A stretch of DNA of 64,000 nucleotides from positions 1-64,000 of the forward strand of contig CAZZMB010000003.1 in assembly GCA_964655225.1 (NCBI GenBank), in the 5' to 3' direction. The notes beneath the pieces are model-generated. The model was not told the DNA's origin and searched no databases. It saw only the letters and a list, made by a program, of their open reading frames with translations. The DNA is from JAFMKE01 sp964655225. Lineage in GTDB: Bacteria > Bacteroidota > Bacteroidia > Chitinophagales > UBA8649. This document shows positions 1 to 8,934 of this stretch, piece by piece; the stretch's first letter is position 1; each line of letters opens with the position of its first letter. Made by a program: the position numbers and the translations under genes.

Positions 1-2417
1 TCATAAATACTCACAATGTATGTACCATCTAACCATTCAGCCGTATATACATCTAGAATAGATTCATTAGGTTTAAGTCGATGCGCAAAGACTTCCTTAC
101 CCAGCATATTATTGACCTTTACTTGAAAGACTCTGTTATATTTATTTTTAATTGCTATTTTAAATAATCCTTGTGCCGGAATGGGGGAAATATCCGCTAA
201 TTCTAATCGTTCATCTCTTTCAATAAGTCTGGTGTATTTGCATGGCATAAATTGCTGGGTGTCATTGGGGAATTGTTTGTTGAAAATGCCTAATACATAG
301 TCCCCTTGTTGTGCATTAAAGACTTCAAAATAGCCTATTTTGTTTTGAGTACTTCCTTGTGTATTTAACTCAAATGAATCAACTATTCTCCAATCATCTT
401 GGGGCTTAGCTTTAAACAAAATAACTAAACTATCTTCTGAGTTTGTAATGAAATCATTGTCCAATAGACCACTCGTACTGTTGTTACTTCCATTGTAGCG
501 AAATATAGCATCTGTTTTAAAGTTTTCATCCCATACGCCACCTATACTCCAATATCTATTTGGTGATAAATGAAGCCCTTCAATAATTTCTTGAAATGGC
601 TCAGGTTTAATATAATGATGTGTGGCATGCATAAGAATCGAATCATTAATGGTTTTTACATTAAAAATGACTCTGGCTAAATCAAAATCATTAGCACCTA
701 TTTGATTGATATATTCGTATTTATCCACGGTGGCATCTTGAATTTTCTCCTCCACATCTAATGCATAATATTTAGGTTCAAATGGTAGTTCCAAACTAAA
801 ACTTGAGCAGGGTCCATAAGTGTTGACTTGAACAGTTTGAAATTCCCGTGGAGAATTGTAAAAAGTAATATCAATGGGCAAGTATGTGGTATAGCTTATG
901 TTTTCCCACAATTTTTGTTGAATGCTTCCCTCTATAAGAAATGAATTACCTATAGCAGTTGTTGCTAAATCTTTAATGCTATAGTGATGGAAACCTTTTT
1001 CAGAGATCCAAGACTCAAAGAAGCTTGATAAATCTTTCCCTGAACAGGCACTCAAGTATGACTCAAACAAGCTAGAATTTACTTCTTGAAAAGAATAGTC
1101 ATTCAAAAATCCCTCAATACAACTTTGGAAATCAATTTCACCTAATATTCCACGCAATGTATGCGCAATATCTGCGCCTTTATCATATACCGTGCTGCTG
1201 TATACTTTATCACTCGGAACACCAGAAACAGGATAATAGCCACCATCATTATGGTGTATTAGTCTTAGTACATTATCATGATTGTCTCTAGAATAGTTTT
1301 TGTAGGCATCTTCTCCGTATACAAACTCAATAAATAAGGCCTCTGAAAAACTAGCCCAACCTTCATTTAGCCACATATCCCCTTCCGTTTCACAAGTCAC
1401 TAAGTTTCCCCACCAATGGTGAGATAGTTCATGAGCCATTAGTGTTTCATAGGAAGTTGTCCCGTTTACTGCCGCTCGCATGTAAGTAATATTTGTGGCG
1501 TGTTCCATTGCACCTGAGTTAAATGAACTCAGGCAGTATCCCACACGATCAAACGCATAAGGAGCATAGTTTTCCTCATAGCATTGCATAGCGTTTTCTA
1601 GATGAATAAATGAGGCCTTCATCGCTGCTGTATCGGAAGCTCTTGCTGCAAGTTGTATAGGTATTGGAACACTTTGTATACCATTATAAGTCATGTTTAT
1701 CGTCTCATAATTAGATACTGCTAAAGAAGCTAAATAGCTAGGAATCTCTTGGTTCATTTCCCAATGCCATATCTTAGTGCCATTCATATTATTAATTTCT
1801 TCTATTAATATACCGTTACAAAACGCTTTTCTTGTATCGTCGGTAGTGATGTGAAAACCGAATGTTCCTCGCTCTACAAAGTTATCAAAACAAGGAAACC
1901 AGATTCGACCATAGTTATGCGGATCTTCCAAAAAACTAACACCAATATTGAATGCATAGATGCTATTCCAATAAAAACCTCCCCAATCACCGGGGTTCTG
2001 AACAGGTGTTCCACCATAAAATATTTGAATTTCGCTGGGCTGATCTTGATTAAGTGTAGTTCCTAGCTCAATAAATAGATTGGGATCATTATGTATATGA
2101 TTTAAAATATTTCCATCACGTTTGACTGAATCCACTTGCAGACCTTGTAAATCTAGGCGAATAGATGATACATTATTTTGAAGTGCTATTATCTCAATAT
2201 TTGCTTCTGCTAGAAGCGTGCGTGCATTCCAATCACTCATGTCAATATGCAGGTCAGTATGTAAAATATCAATTGAATCACTTCTTGTATCTAAGCTTTT
2301 AAAAGTAGATTTTGATAAATTTATTTTTGTCTCAAAACAAGAAAAAGGCACCGTAGGCTTTTGAGCAAACAAAAATAGTATTGTAATACAAGATAAAGGG
2401 GTAAGGTATATTTTCAT
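1..2417 (-). CDS. Secreted M1 family metallopeptidase with T9SS type A sorting domain (3' end cut by window edge)
   Basis: Zinc aminopeptidase of the M1 (gluzincin) family, predicted to be exported and then secreted by the type IX system. The start ATG at 2417 is followed by a short signal peptide. The zinc site is complete: HELSHH places His329 and His333, and Glu352 lies in LNEGW. The substrate motif reads GAMEH, where classical M1 enzymes have GAMEN. The last visible ~70 residues, beginning SPIPAQGLFKI, look like a type A C-terminal sorting domain. About 805 codons are visible and the stop lies outside the window. Family and secretion are confident; the substrate (free peptides or proteins) cannot be told from sequence. 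Confidence 0.9.
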   Translation of the reverse strand, partial: MKIYLTPLSCITILFLFAQKPTVPFSCFETKINLSKSTFKSLDTRSDSIDILHTDLHIDMSDWNARTLLAEANIEIIALQNNVSSIRLDLQGLQVDSVKRDGNILNHIHNDPNLFIELGTTLNQDQPSEIQIFYGGTPVQNPGDWGGFYWNSIYAFNIGVSFLEDPHNYGRIWFPCFDNFVERGTFGFHITTDDTRKAFCNGILIEEINNMNGTKIWHWEMNQEIPSYLASLAVSNYETINMTYNGIQSVPIPIQLAARASDTAAMKASFIHLENAMQCYEENYAPYAFDRVGYCLSSFNSGAMEHATNITYMRAAVNGTTSYETLMAHELSHHWWGNLVTCETEGDMWLNEGWASFSEALFIEFVYGEDAYKNYSRDNHDNVLRLIHHNDGGYYPVSGVPSDKVYSSTVYDKGADIAHTLRGILGEIDFQSCIEGFLNDYSFQEVNSSLFESYLSACSGKDLSSFFESWISEKGFHHYSIKDLATTAIGNSFLIEGSIQQKLWENISYTTYLPIDITFYNSPREFQTVQVNTYGPCSSFSLELPFEPKYYALDVEEKIQDATVDKYEYINQIGANDFDLARVIFNVKTINDSILMHATHHYIKPEPFQEIIEGLHLSPNRYWSIGGVWDENFKTDAIFRYNGSNNSTSGLLDNDFITNSEDSLVILFKAKPQDDWRIVDSFELNTQGSTQNKIGYFEVFNAQQGDYVLGIFNKQFPNDTQQFMPCKYTRLIERDERLELADISPIPAQGLFKIAIKNKYNRVFQVKVNNMLGKEVFAHRLKPNESILDVYTAEWLDGTYIVSIY

Positions 2418-2471
2418 TTTACTTAATTGTTTTAAGTAACAATAAAGTTAAGTTAAATAATCAAGTCACTA

Positions 2472-2479
2472 TATATTTG
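2472..2479 (+). promoter_or_regulatory. Bacteroidota -7 promoter element (TATATTTG)
   Basis: Exact match to TAnnTTTG, 27 bases before the ATG of the SDR gene at 2507. It lies in the divergent spacer between this gene and the M1 peptidase gene. No convincing -33 box was identified. Confidence 0.55.
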
Positions 2480-2506
2480 TAATTAATTATCAAATGCAAA
2501 TGTTTT

Positions 2507-3214
2507 ATGAAAACAGTAATTATTACAGGAGCCAGCAGCGGTATTGGAGCGGAAACAGCTATACTTCTCAATCAGAAAGGCTATCAAGTTGTTTTAGCAG
2601 CAAGAAGAATGAACAAATTAGAAAAGATTGCTGAACAATTGAATGAACATCACCTTTTAGTAAAAGTGGATGTATGTAAAGTGCATGAAGTAGAAAGCTT
2701 AGTTAAACAAACCATTGATAAATTTGGAAAAATTGATGTGTTAATCAATAATGCGGGTCTGGGTTACATTGCACCTTTAGCAGAAGGGAAATTGGAAGAT
2801 TGGCATCAAATGTTTAATGTCAATGTGAATGGTCTTTTAACGTGCACGCATAAATCACTTCCTTATCTACTAAAGGAAAAGGGTACAATTATAAACATTG
2901 CTTCCGTGGCCGCGCATGAAGTATTTCCAAATACGGTAGTTTATTGTGCGACTAAACATGCTGTAAATGCTATTACACTTGGGATAAGAAAAGAATTTCG
3001 TGATAAAGTTAAAGTATGTAATATTTCACCTGGAGCTGTTCAAACTGAATTTTTAGAGCAATCTGAGGAAAATAATAATGTAAAACAAATGCGTGATTTC
3101 TTCTTTAACAATGAGACCTTGAAGGGAATAGATATTGCCGAGGCTATATACGAAGTGCTGAGCAAGCCAGCTCATGTTGCAATTAACGAAGTGATTATTC
3201 GTCCAAATATTTAA
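2507..3214 (+). CDS. SDR family NAD(P)-dependent oxidoreductase
   Basis: Short-chain dehydrogenase/reductase of 235 residues, the classical length. The Rossmann nucleotide motif TGASSGIG is at residues 7-14, NNAG at 81-84, and the catalytic set is Ser133, Tyr146 and Lys150 (YCATK). The arginine pair after the second strand (AARR) favours NADP. It is cytoplasmic and soluble. It overlaps the end of the convergent flippase gene by four bases and is transcribed alone from the -7 element at 2472. Many Bacteroidota carry such YdfG/serine dehydrogenase-like enzymes, but the substrate cannot be assigned. Two other SDR genes in this window (46371 and 48760) are not close copies. Confidence 0.88.
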   Translation: MKTVIITGASSGIGAETAILLNQKGYQVVLAARRMNKLEKIAEQLNEHHLLVKVDVCKVHEVESLVKQTIDKFGKIDVLINNAGLGYIAPLAEGKLEDWHQMFNVNVNGLLTCTHKSLPYLLKEKGTIINIASVAAHEVFPNTVVYCATKHAVNAITLGIRKEFRDKVKVCNISPGAVQTEFLEQSEENNNVKQMRDFFFNNETLKGIDIAEAIYEVLSKPAHVAINEVIIRPNI

Positions 3215-4476
3215 ATTTTGTTGATTGTTGTTTTGGTGAGCTGTTGTAAATAGATTATCCAAAATAAAGAAAGTAAACCAGTTGTAATAGCATAGAGCAT
3301 AATCATGTGCACGGGATTGTTGAAGAAGTATCCTGCAATTACAAGTGCGGCTATTTTGAATATAATCGATACGGTATTAAATACTAGAGGTGCATCTAAT
3401 CTATTGATTACATCACTTATCACGCTTATGGGTGATTGAACGAACAAGAAAATAGAAGCTGCTGCCATCCATTGGAAAAAAGGTACAGCTTCAATAAATT
3501 CTTCTCCAAAGACCAAAGGGAAAAGAAATCTTGCAGTAATAATACCCAAGAAATAAATGACTGCAGAAAATAATATTAGAGATTGACTGACCTTTTTTAA
3601 ATGTGGGAGTAATTGTTTTGGATCTTCTATCGCCAACTTACTTGAAGTATTGAAAAATACATCTCCTATGGCAGAACCAATAAAGTTTCTTGGCATACCA
3701 GCCACTCTGGCCCCATATGCGTATAGTGTCTGTACGCCTGCTCCCCAAAATGCAGGAATAAAATAATTGGGTAACTCAACAGAAAAAGTATTGATAAAGT
3801 TACTCAACATAGATACTGTTGGATAGCGTTTGTAATTTATTGCTAAAGTTTTTAGTTCCTCCAACTGATGATTTTCTCTCTTGACTAATTCAATAGTTGA
3901 ATAAATAATAAAAAGAACGGCTTGACTCATTATCCAGGCCATGACCAAACTCGTGGCGGTAAACCCCCAAAAATTCGTTAAAAAGAAACTCATACCTAGC
4001 ATCATCAAAGCTTGGATAGTCTTAAATAAAGCATTTAGCCTGAAATTGCCTAGCTTATTATGGAAGATAATAAAGCTTTGGAAAGACGCCATAAGGAAAA
4101 TTCCAACTGGCAATAATAAGATAAGCGTACTTATTTTTTCTAAACGAGGAATAAAGGAATGAAATGGGATAAGGTAGAGAAGTATAAAAAGTAAAGCACT
4201 AAAAATAAAAGAGAGTCCTAAAGCAATTTTTAATAGTCCAGATGAATCTTTCAATTGCTTTGGTAGCATGCTTGCCAATTCGTAACGCCCAGTGGATGGC
4301 ACAGCTAACAAAATACTTAGGGAAATGAACACGGTATATATACCTATCTCAACCCTGTCGAAATATCTGGCAAACAAGGCATAGGCAATGAAAATTAAAA
4401 CTTGAGAGAAAAGATTTCCAACAAAAACAATAGAAGAAAGACGAAGAAAAGTAGATTGTAAAACCCCTTGGATCAT
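3211..4476 (-). CDS. Polysaccharide (O-unit type) flippase, MATE/MVF-like membrane protein
   Basis: 421-residue integral membrane protein with about 12 hydrophobic segments, built like Wzx-type lipid-linked oligosaccharide translocases of the polysaccharide biosynthesis protein family. The N-terminal half contains a conserved-looking SILLAVPSTGRYELASMLP segment, typical of these flippases. The start ATG overlaps the stop of the upstream acyltransferase (4473-4476), so the two are translationally coupled. With the hexapeptide acyltransferase it suggests a small surface-polysaccharide module, although no glycosyltransferase or polymerase is adjacent. The transported lipid-linked sugar is unknown. 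Confidence 0.82.
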   Translation of the reverse strand: MIQGVLQSTFLRLSSIVFVGNLFSQVLIFIAYALFARYFDRVEIGIYTVFISLSILLAVPSTGRYELASMLPKQLKDSSGLLKIALGLSFIFSALLFILLYLIPFHSFIPRLEKISTLILLLPVGIFLMASFQSFIIFHNKLGNFRLNALFKTIQALMMLGMSFFLTNFWGFTATSLVMAWIMSQAVLFIIYSTIELVKRENHQLEELKTLAINYKRYPTVSMLSNFINTFSVELPNYFIPAFWGAGVQTLYAYGARVAGMPRNFIGSAIGDVFFNTSSKLAIEDPKQLLPHLKKVSQSLILFSAVIYFLGIITARFLFPLVFGEEFIEAVPFFQWMAAASIFLFVQSPISVISDVINRLDAPLVFNTVSIIFKIAALVIAGYFFNNPVHMIMLYAITTGLLSLFWIIYLQQLTKTTINKI

Positions 4477-5066
4477 ATTAACTTATCTTTAGTACAATCC
4501 CACTCGTATTCTTTGGTTTTAGAAATGATTTGGAGTTGCTGTTCTGATTGAATGACTGTGCAATTGGATGGGATTTCTTCTCGAATCACACATCCAGCTC
4601 CAATAGTAACATTGTTGCCAATATTACTGCCTGCTAATATGCTACAGTTCCCTCCAATCCATACATTATCACCGATGTTAATCCCTTTTGTGTGCGATAA
4701 TTTTCGATGGTCATACTTGAAATGATTCGTAGTTGTAATTATCGTATGCTGACCAATGTTGACATTATTCCCCAACTTTAATCCTCCATATGCATTAATG
4801 TATACACCAATATTATCACCAGGATCACAACAAATACCTTTTTCAATATGTTCTACTCCAATAACTTTGGAGGTGAAATGTACTGGCCATTTAGCCTTGC
4901 TATTGATTCTCAATATTTTTTGAGGAATGAAATAGCTACCCAATATTTTATAATTAGCTTGGTATCCTTTTCGAGGCCGCTGATATTTTGGGTAAGCGAG
5001 TTTGACGATAAAACGAAAGAGATTATCATCAAAAAAATGCAGTATGTATTTAAGTAGGTTTTTCAT
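4473..5066 (-). CDS. Left-handed beta-helix (hexapeptide repeat) O-acyltransferase
   Basis: 197-residue enzyme of the LbH/serine acetyltransferase-like superfamily. Residues ~80-160 hold the hexapeptide repeats (NIGVYI, NVNIGQ, INIGDNVWIGGN, NIGNNVTIGAG), and the catalytic histidine is likely in the TTNHF segment near residue 114. Proteins of this type O-acetylate sugars on surface polysaccharide or LPS precursors. The ATG follows directly after the stop of the 191-residue gene and its own end overlaps the flippase start, so the three genes form an operon. Acyl donor is probably acetyl-CoA; the acceptor is unknown. Confidence 0.85.
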   Translation of the reverse strand: MKNLLKYILHFFDDNLFRFIVKLAYPKYQRPRKGYQANYKILGSYFIPQKILRINSKAKWPVHFTSKVIGVEHIEKGICCDPGDNIGVYINAYGGLKLGNNVNIGQHTIITTTNHFKYDHRKLSHTKGINIGDNVWIGGNCSILAGSNIGNNVTIGAGCVIREEIPSNCTVIQSEQQLQIISKTKEYEWDCTKDKLI

Positions 5067-5642
5067 TTATTGATGTAACAAAGGTAAAAACCTTTTTTCA
5101 ACTGCACGCATCAATAATTCATAAGCTATATTTTCTTCATCCCAATTTAAGCTTTTGGTTTTTTCTCTTAACAATATAAATGATTCTTCCTCTGAGTTTA
5201 ATTGAGAAAGTTGATTGATGAATTGGTTATAGCTCTGCACATCATTATGAAACAATTCAGCTTTGAGAATAAAACTTTTATTTAAATCAATAACAGATTT
5301 TAAACTTCTAAAGGGCTTGTGTGAACTATATTTTCTCGTATTATTGCTAATCTTTTGGACTGGTGGAACCTCTTCAACTTCCATTTGAGAAGTTTCTTGT
5401 GGTAATACTTCAGATTCATTCTCTACTATTAAATCATTAGTTTCAGGAAAAGAATTTTCCTCCAAAAAGATTTCCGCACTACTTTTCAAGGTTAAATTAT
5501 CCACTTCATCAAGCAATTGCAAGACTTGCTCTTTAAGTAAATCTTTTTCTAATTGGGACACTTTTTCTAATCCATCTTTCATGAAAACATTCATTAGTAA
5601 GTTAATTTTGTCCATTAAAGACGTGATTTTTTCTTGAGACAT
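5067..5642 (-). CDS. Unknown protein with acidic linker and conserved-looking helical C-terminus
   Basis: 191 residues, not assigned to a named family. The N-terminal ~60 residues are charged and probably helical. Residues ~65-100 form a Glu/Pro-rich low-complexity linker. After a short basic stretch, residues ~112-190 contain a helical unit running from SLKSVIDLNKSF to RAVEKRF with an NWDEEN motif. No signal peptide or membrane segment is seen. From memory, similar C-terminal ends occur in Bacteroidota hypothetical proteins, but I cannot verify that here. It heads the operon with the acyltransferase and flippase genes, with no intervening base. The linker-plus-domain layout suggests a soluble adaptor; function not assigned. 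Confidence 0.75.
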   Translation of the reverse strand: MSQEKITSLMDKINLLMNVFMKDGLEKVSQLEKDLLKEQVLQLLDEVDNLTLKSSAEIFLEENSFPETNDLIVENESEVLPQETSQMEVEEVPPVQKISNNTRKYSSHKPFRSLKSVIDLNKSFILKAELFHNDVQSYNQFINQLSQLNSEEESFILLREKTKSLNWDEENIAYELLMRAVEKRFLPLLHQ

Positions 5643-5731
5643 ACCGGTAATTTTATTTATACAACGAAAATAATTGAAAATAATTTATTCAAAGAAAGCA
5701 ATTTCTTATAATAGCTTGTATTTTTACGTCG

Positions 5732-6325
5732 ATGTTTATCGAACCAACGGTTAATAGAGATAAAAAGGGATGGATTGAGGTCGTCTGTGGTTCTATGTTT
5801 TCAGGAAAAACAGAAGAACTCATTCGTCGTCTCAAGCGAGCCATAATAGCGAATAAGAAAGTCGAGATATTCAAGCCAGAAATAGATGTACGCTACGATG
5901 AGAGCGAAGTGGTTAGCCACGACAAAAATAGTATTCGTAGCACTCCCGTTAGTCATTCACAAAATATTTTATTGCTCGCTGATGGTATAGAAGTTGTCGG
6001 TATCGATGAGGCGCAATTCTTTGACATGGAGCTAATGAGCGTATGTGAAAAGTTAGCTAAGCGGGGAACGCGTGTAATAATTGCTGGATTAGATATGGAT
6101 TTTCAAGGCAAACCATTTGGCCCTATGCCTTATTTATTAAGTATCGCTGATTATATTACGAAAGTACATGCAATATGTGTGCCATGCGGCGAGATAGCCT
6201 TACACTCTTTTCGTAAAATATCTAATGACAAAACGGTTCTCTTAGGCGAAAGAGAAAGTTACGAACCACGCTGTAGAAAATGCTTTGAGGACGGCATGGC
6301 AGAACAGAATAAACAAAAACTTTAG
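5732..6325 (+). CDS. tdk: Thymidine kinase
   Basis: Type II (TK1-like) thymidine kinase of 197 residues, phosphorylating thymidine to dTMP with ATP in the salvage pathway. The P-loop GSMFSGKT is at residues 20-27, and the Walker B/catalytic region reads GIDEAQFF. The C-terminal lasso domain has the expected zinc ligands as two CxxC pairs (CVPC and CRKC). It is divergent from the 191-residue gene and ends six bases from the convergent S41 protease gene. A near -7 element (TATTTTTA) lies just before the start, giving a very short leader. Confidence 0.95.
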   Translation: MFIEPTVNRDKKGWIEVVCGSMFSGKTEELIRRLKRAIIANKKVEIFKPEIDVRYDESEVVSHDKNSIRSTPVSHSQNILLLADGIEVVGIDEAQFFDMELMSVCEKLAKRGTRVIIAGLDMDFQGKPFGPMPYLLSIADYITKVHAICVPCGEIALHSFRKISNDKTVLLGERESYEPRCRKCFEDGMAEQNKQKL

Positions 6326-6331
6326 CTAAAT

Positions 6332-7942
6332 CTAATGGTTTAGTTGTTGCAAAGCTTCCCTTATAATCTTCGATTCTGTATTTAAAACTTTGTAGAAACT
6401 TTCTTTATTGAAAAGCTGTCTTGCTAGGTTTGCCTTTAATAATAGTTTGAGTCCTTGATCGTAGGATTCTTTTTCCATGGATTGCATCTTAAACCCTTGA
6501 TTATCTGCGTATACTTTAAATGAGTCTATAATTTGGCTTGTAATCTCGAATTCGTCTACAAATGTCGACTCATTAATTTGAGCTAATTTAGTCGAATTCA
6601 GTTCGATAAACTGATACAAAAATGGGGAAATATATGATCGCAGCGAAGCGACGTAGAAATTCGCATAGCTCGTGTCTATAGGCATAAATATGTCTGGAGA
6701 AATTCCACCACCACCATATACCACACGATTTTTCAACATGGTGTAGTATTTTATCGTGTCTTGATTATTATTTACAGAATCTAAACCTAGTAATTCTCCA
6801 TTATCATACCTGGAATCAACTTCATCAAAATAATTGTCTAAATCCTCATAAGATTTTTGAATACTTCTACCTGAGGGGGTATAATATCTTGCAATAGTAA
6901 GGCGCAAGGCAGAATTATCTGGAAATGCATATTGATCTTGAACCAATCCTTTTCCAAAACTTCTTCTTCCGATTATGATTCCTCTGTCCCAATCTTGCAC
7001 TGCTCCTGCTAATATTTCACTGGCTGAAGCAGAGTTTTGATCAATTAGAATAATCAATCTTCCAGTTTCAAAAATGCCTTTACGTGCTGTCGTGTATTCA
7101 TATTTATCTTGATGTAATCCTTCCGTATATACCACTAATTTACGCCCATCTAATAACTCGTCGGCCATTTCTACAGATGCCTGTAAATATCCTCCAGGAT
7201 TGCCTCGTAAATCAAAAATAAGATTCTCCATACCTTCTTGCAACAGCCCAGTTACGCCATTCATAAATTCCTCATAGGTTGTTGCTGCAAAGCGATTGAC
7301 CTTTATATAACCTGTATTCTTGTTGAGCATATAACTCGCATCAACACTGTATAAAGGGATTTTATCTCGTGTGATTTCGAAATCAAGTAATTTGCCATTA
7401 CGAAGCACTGAAATTACTACATTAGTTCCTTTTGGACCTTTCAACAATTTCATGACATCTCCATTGCTTACGCCAACTCCTGCAACAATAGAATCCTCGA
7501 CGGAAACAATCTTATCACCACCTGAAACGCCTACTTTTTCTGAAGGTCCACCTTCAATAGTGCTTTCTATATTTATAGTATCTTTTACTATTCTAAATTG
7601 AACACCAATCCCTTCAAAATTACCCTGCATATCCTCTCCAATTCCTTGAGTTTCTTCTGCTGTGATATAATACGAGTGTGGATCTAAATCTTCAAGTAAA
7701 TCCACAATAGCCTTATCTTCTAAATCTTGTCGATTTATAGAATCTACATAGTTTTGCTCCACAAAGTCTAAAACGTCTTCTATTTTATTGTATTCATATT
7801 TATTGAATACTGTTGATTTATCTGCGCTTTGTTGATTAACGATGCAGCCTATAAAAATTCCGCCTGCAAGTGAAAGAGCAATTATAAGAGGGTTTAAATT
7901 CTGCTTTTTATCAGCAGATTTTCGTGGTGTAATGTCGTTCAT
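6332..7942 (-). CDS. S41 family C-terminal processing peptidase (CtpA/Prc type)
   Basis: 536-residue serine protease anchored by one N-terminal membrane segment (residues ~20-38) and acting in the periplasm. A PDZ domain lies at ~95-180, with EGGPSEKVGVSGGD as its ligand-binding part. The S41 core follows, with the catalytic Ser in NSASASEIL and the general-base Lys in SFGKGLVQ, so it should be active. These proteases cut C-terminal tails of exported proteins. It is followed on the same strand by no gene (convergent with tdk) and preceded by a small membrane protein gene ten bases upstream, likely co-transcribed. Confidence 0.93.
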   Translation of the reverse strand: MNDITPRKSADKKQNLNPLIIALSLAGGIFIGCIVNQQSADKSTVFNKYEYNKIEDVLDFVEQNYVDSINRQDLEDKAIVDLLEDLDPHSYYITAEETQGIGEDMQGNFEGIGVQFRIVKDTINIESTIEGGPSEKVGVSGGDKIVSVEDSIVAGVGVSNGDVMKLLKGPKGTNVVISVLRNGKLLDFEITRDKIPLYSVDASYMLNKNTGYIKVNRFAATTYEEFMNGVTGLLQEGMENLIFDLRGNPGGYLQASVEMADELLDGRKLVVYTEGLHQDKYEYTTARKGIFETGRLIILIDQNSASASEILAGAVQDWDRGIIIGRRSFGKGLVQDQYAFPDNSALRLTIARYYTPSGRSIQKSYEDLDNYFDEVDSRYDNGELLGLDSVNNNQDTIKYYTMLKNRVVYGGGGISPDIFMPIDTSYANFYVASLRSYISPFLYQFIELNSTKLAQINESTFVDEFEITSQIIDSFKVYADNQGFKMQSMEKESYDQGLKLLLKANLARQLFNKESFYKVLNTESKIIREALQQLNH

Positions 7943-7951
7943 AGAATTTAC

Positions 7952-8410
7952 TTAAAACCAAGACTTAACAAGCTCTTGAATATTGAGGTCAAATAAATAA
8001 TAAGGGATAAAAATAATTGAAGACCAGATTGAAAATGATAAGAACATTAATGCACTTATCCTTAGTTTATTGTTGCTTAATGACAAGGAAAGGAATATAC
8101 CAACTGGTATACTTATTATCGGTGTTAACAAGGCTATTCCCGGTAAACCAAAATTCCTTCTAATTTTTACAACAAATCGATTCCAAAGGCTAAAAGTCTT
8201 TTTGGAATGATTAGGAAACAATTTTAAGAACCATTTATTTAATAAATCTCCAAAGAAAGTGAAAATAAAAACACCAAGGATTCCGCCACCTACAGTACTC
8301 ACATAACTCGGAATTAAGCCTTGTTGGAATCCTAGGGAGGTTGCTACTCCTGTTAAAAATTTCACAGTTGAGAAACTGAAAACCAATAAGCCTGATAAAA
8401 ATTCTTCCAA
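7952..8410 (-). CDS. Small integral membrane protein, function unknown
   Basis: 152 residues with about four hydrophobic segments (roughly 5-25, 35-57, 90-112, 122-142) and a positively charged loop in the middle. The GLPGIALLTPIISIPVGIF stretch recalls the small multidrug export/DedA-like group of small membrane proteins, but I could not place it firmly. It lies ten bases upstream of the S41 protease gene and probably shares its transcript. Upstream is a gap-containing spacer, so the promoter is unresolved. Confidence 0.65.
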   Translation of the reverse strand: MEEFLSGLLVFSFSTVKFLTGVATSLGFQQGLIPSYVSTVGGGILGVFIFTFFGDLLNKWFLKLFPNHSKKTFSLWNRFVVKIRRNFGLPGIALLTPIISIPVGIFLSLSLSNNKLRISALMFLSFSIWSSIIFIPYYLFDLNIQELVKSWF

Positions 8411-8579
8411 TGAGTTAATACATAAAGGGGTTAATGAAAATTGATATATTGTTGGCTAAGTTACGACATACGCTTTATCTTTTTAGGATTAACAAAGCTG
8501 TGTATGCTGGGTATTAAAAAAAATCATCTAACAAATAGCTCATACTATACTAAACGTAATACGATTCCTTTTTGTTTGC

Positions 8580-8600
8580 TAAAATATTTGAAATATTTTA
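8580..8600. repeat. Perfect 10-bp AT-rich inverted repeat at the gap edge
   Basis: The arms TAAAATATTT and AAATATTTTA flank a single G. The palindrome ends one base before the N run, so it may have broken the assembly, or it could be a hairpin or operator in the divergent spacer. Confidence 0.6.
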
Positions 8601-8601
8601 A

Positions 8602-8701
8602 NNNNNNNNNNNNNNNNNNNNNNNNNNNNNNNNNNNNNNNNNNNNNNNNNNNNNNNNNNNNNNNNNNNNNNNNNNNNNNNNNNNNNNNNNNNNNNNNNNN
8701 N
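8602..8701. other. Assembly gap (100 N)
   Basis: Exactly 100 N, a conventional placeholder. The flanks share no obvious overlap, unlike the gap at 44756, so the true size is unknown. Confidence 0.98.
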
Positions 8702-8934
8702 AAAAATGTTTAGTCGAAGCAAGCCATAATATAAAGCACGGTAGTAATATAGCTCGAAAAATTGTTAAACAACCACCAAGTATGAGGGATGGTTTTACTT
8801 AAGTAGCGTTCTTGCAGGTAATTATTTATTTTTAAAAATTATCCATTAGATTAAAAGCTATGTTTATTTAATTTGAGTTAAATAGTGTTAAGCTCGGATA
8901 ATCTCATCAAATAGCCTAGTATATTTAATAGTGA

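Larger units (their letters stand above)
8411..8934. other. Divergent spacer containing an assembly gap; no gene recognised
   Basis: 524 positions between the divergent membrane protein and histidine kinase genes. The left 191 bases and right 233 bases carry no open frame with convincing coding character. A perfect inverted repeat ends just before the N run. Because 100 N is a conventional filler, a gene could be missing here. To the right of the gap one frame is open from the gap edge to a stop near 8800 (about 32 codons) and could be the tail of such a gene, but it resembles nothing I know. Confidence 0.6.

Noticed and set aside
8441..8713. A frame running through the first N block
   Set aside because: It starts at a TTG, reads mostly through N and has no coding character on either side.
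8712..8830. Open minus-strand frame of ~40 codons right of the first gap
   Set aside because: No start codon, biased to aromatic residues, no resemblance to a known protein.
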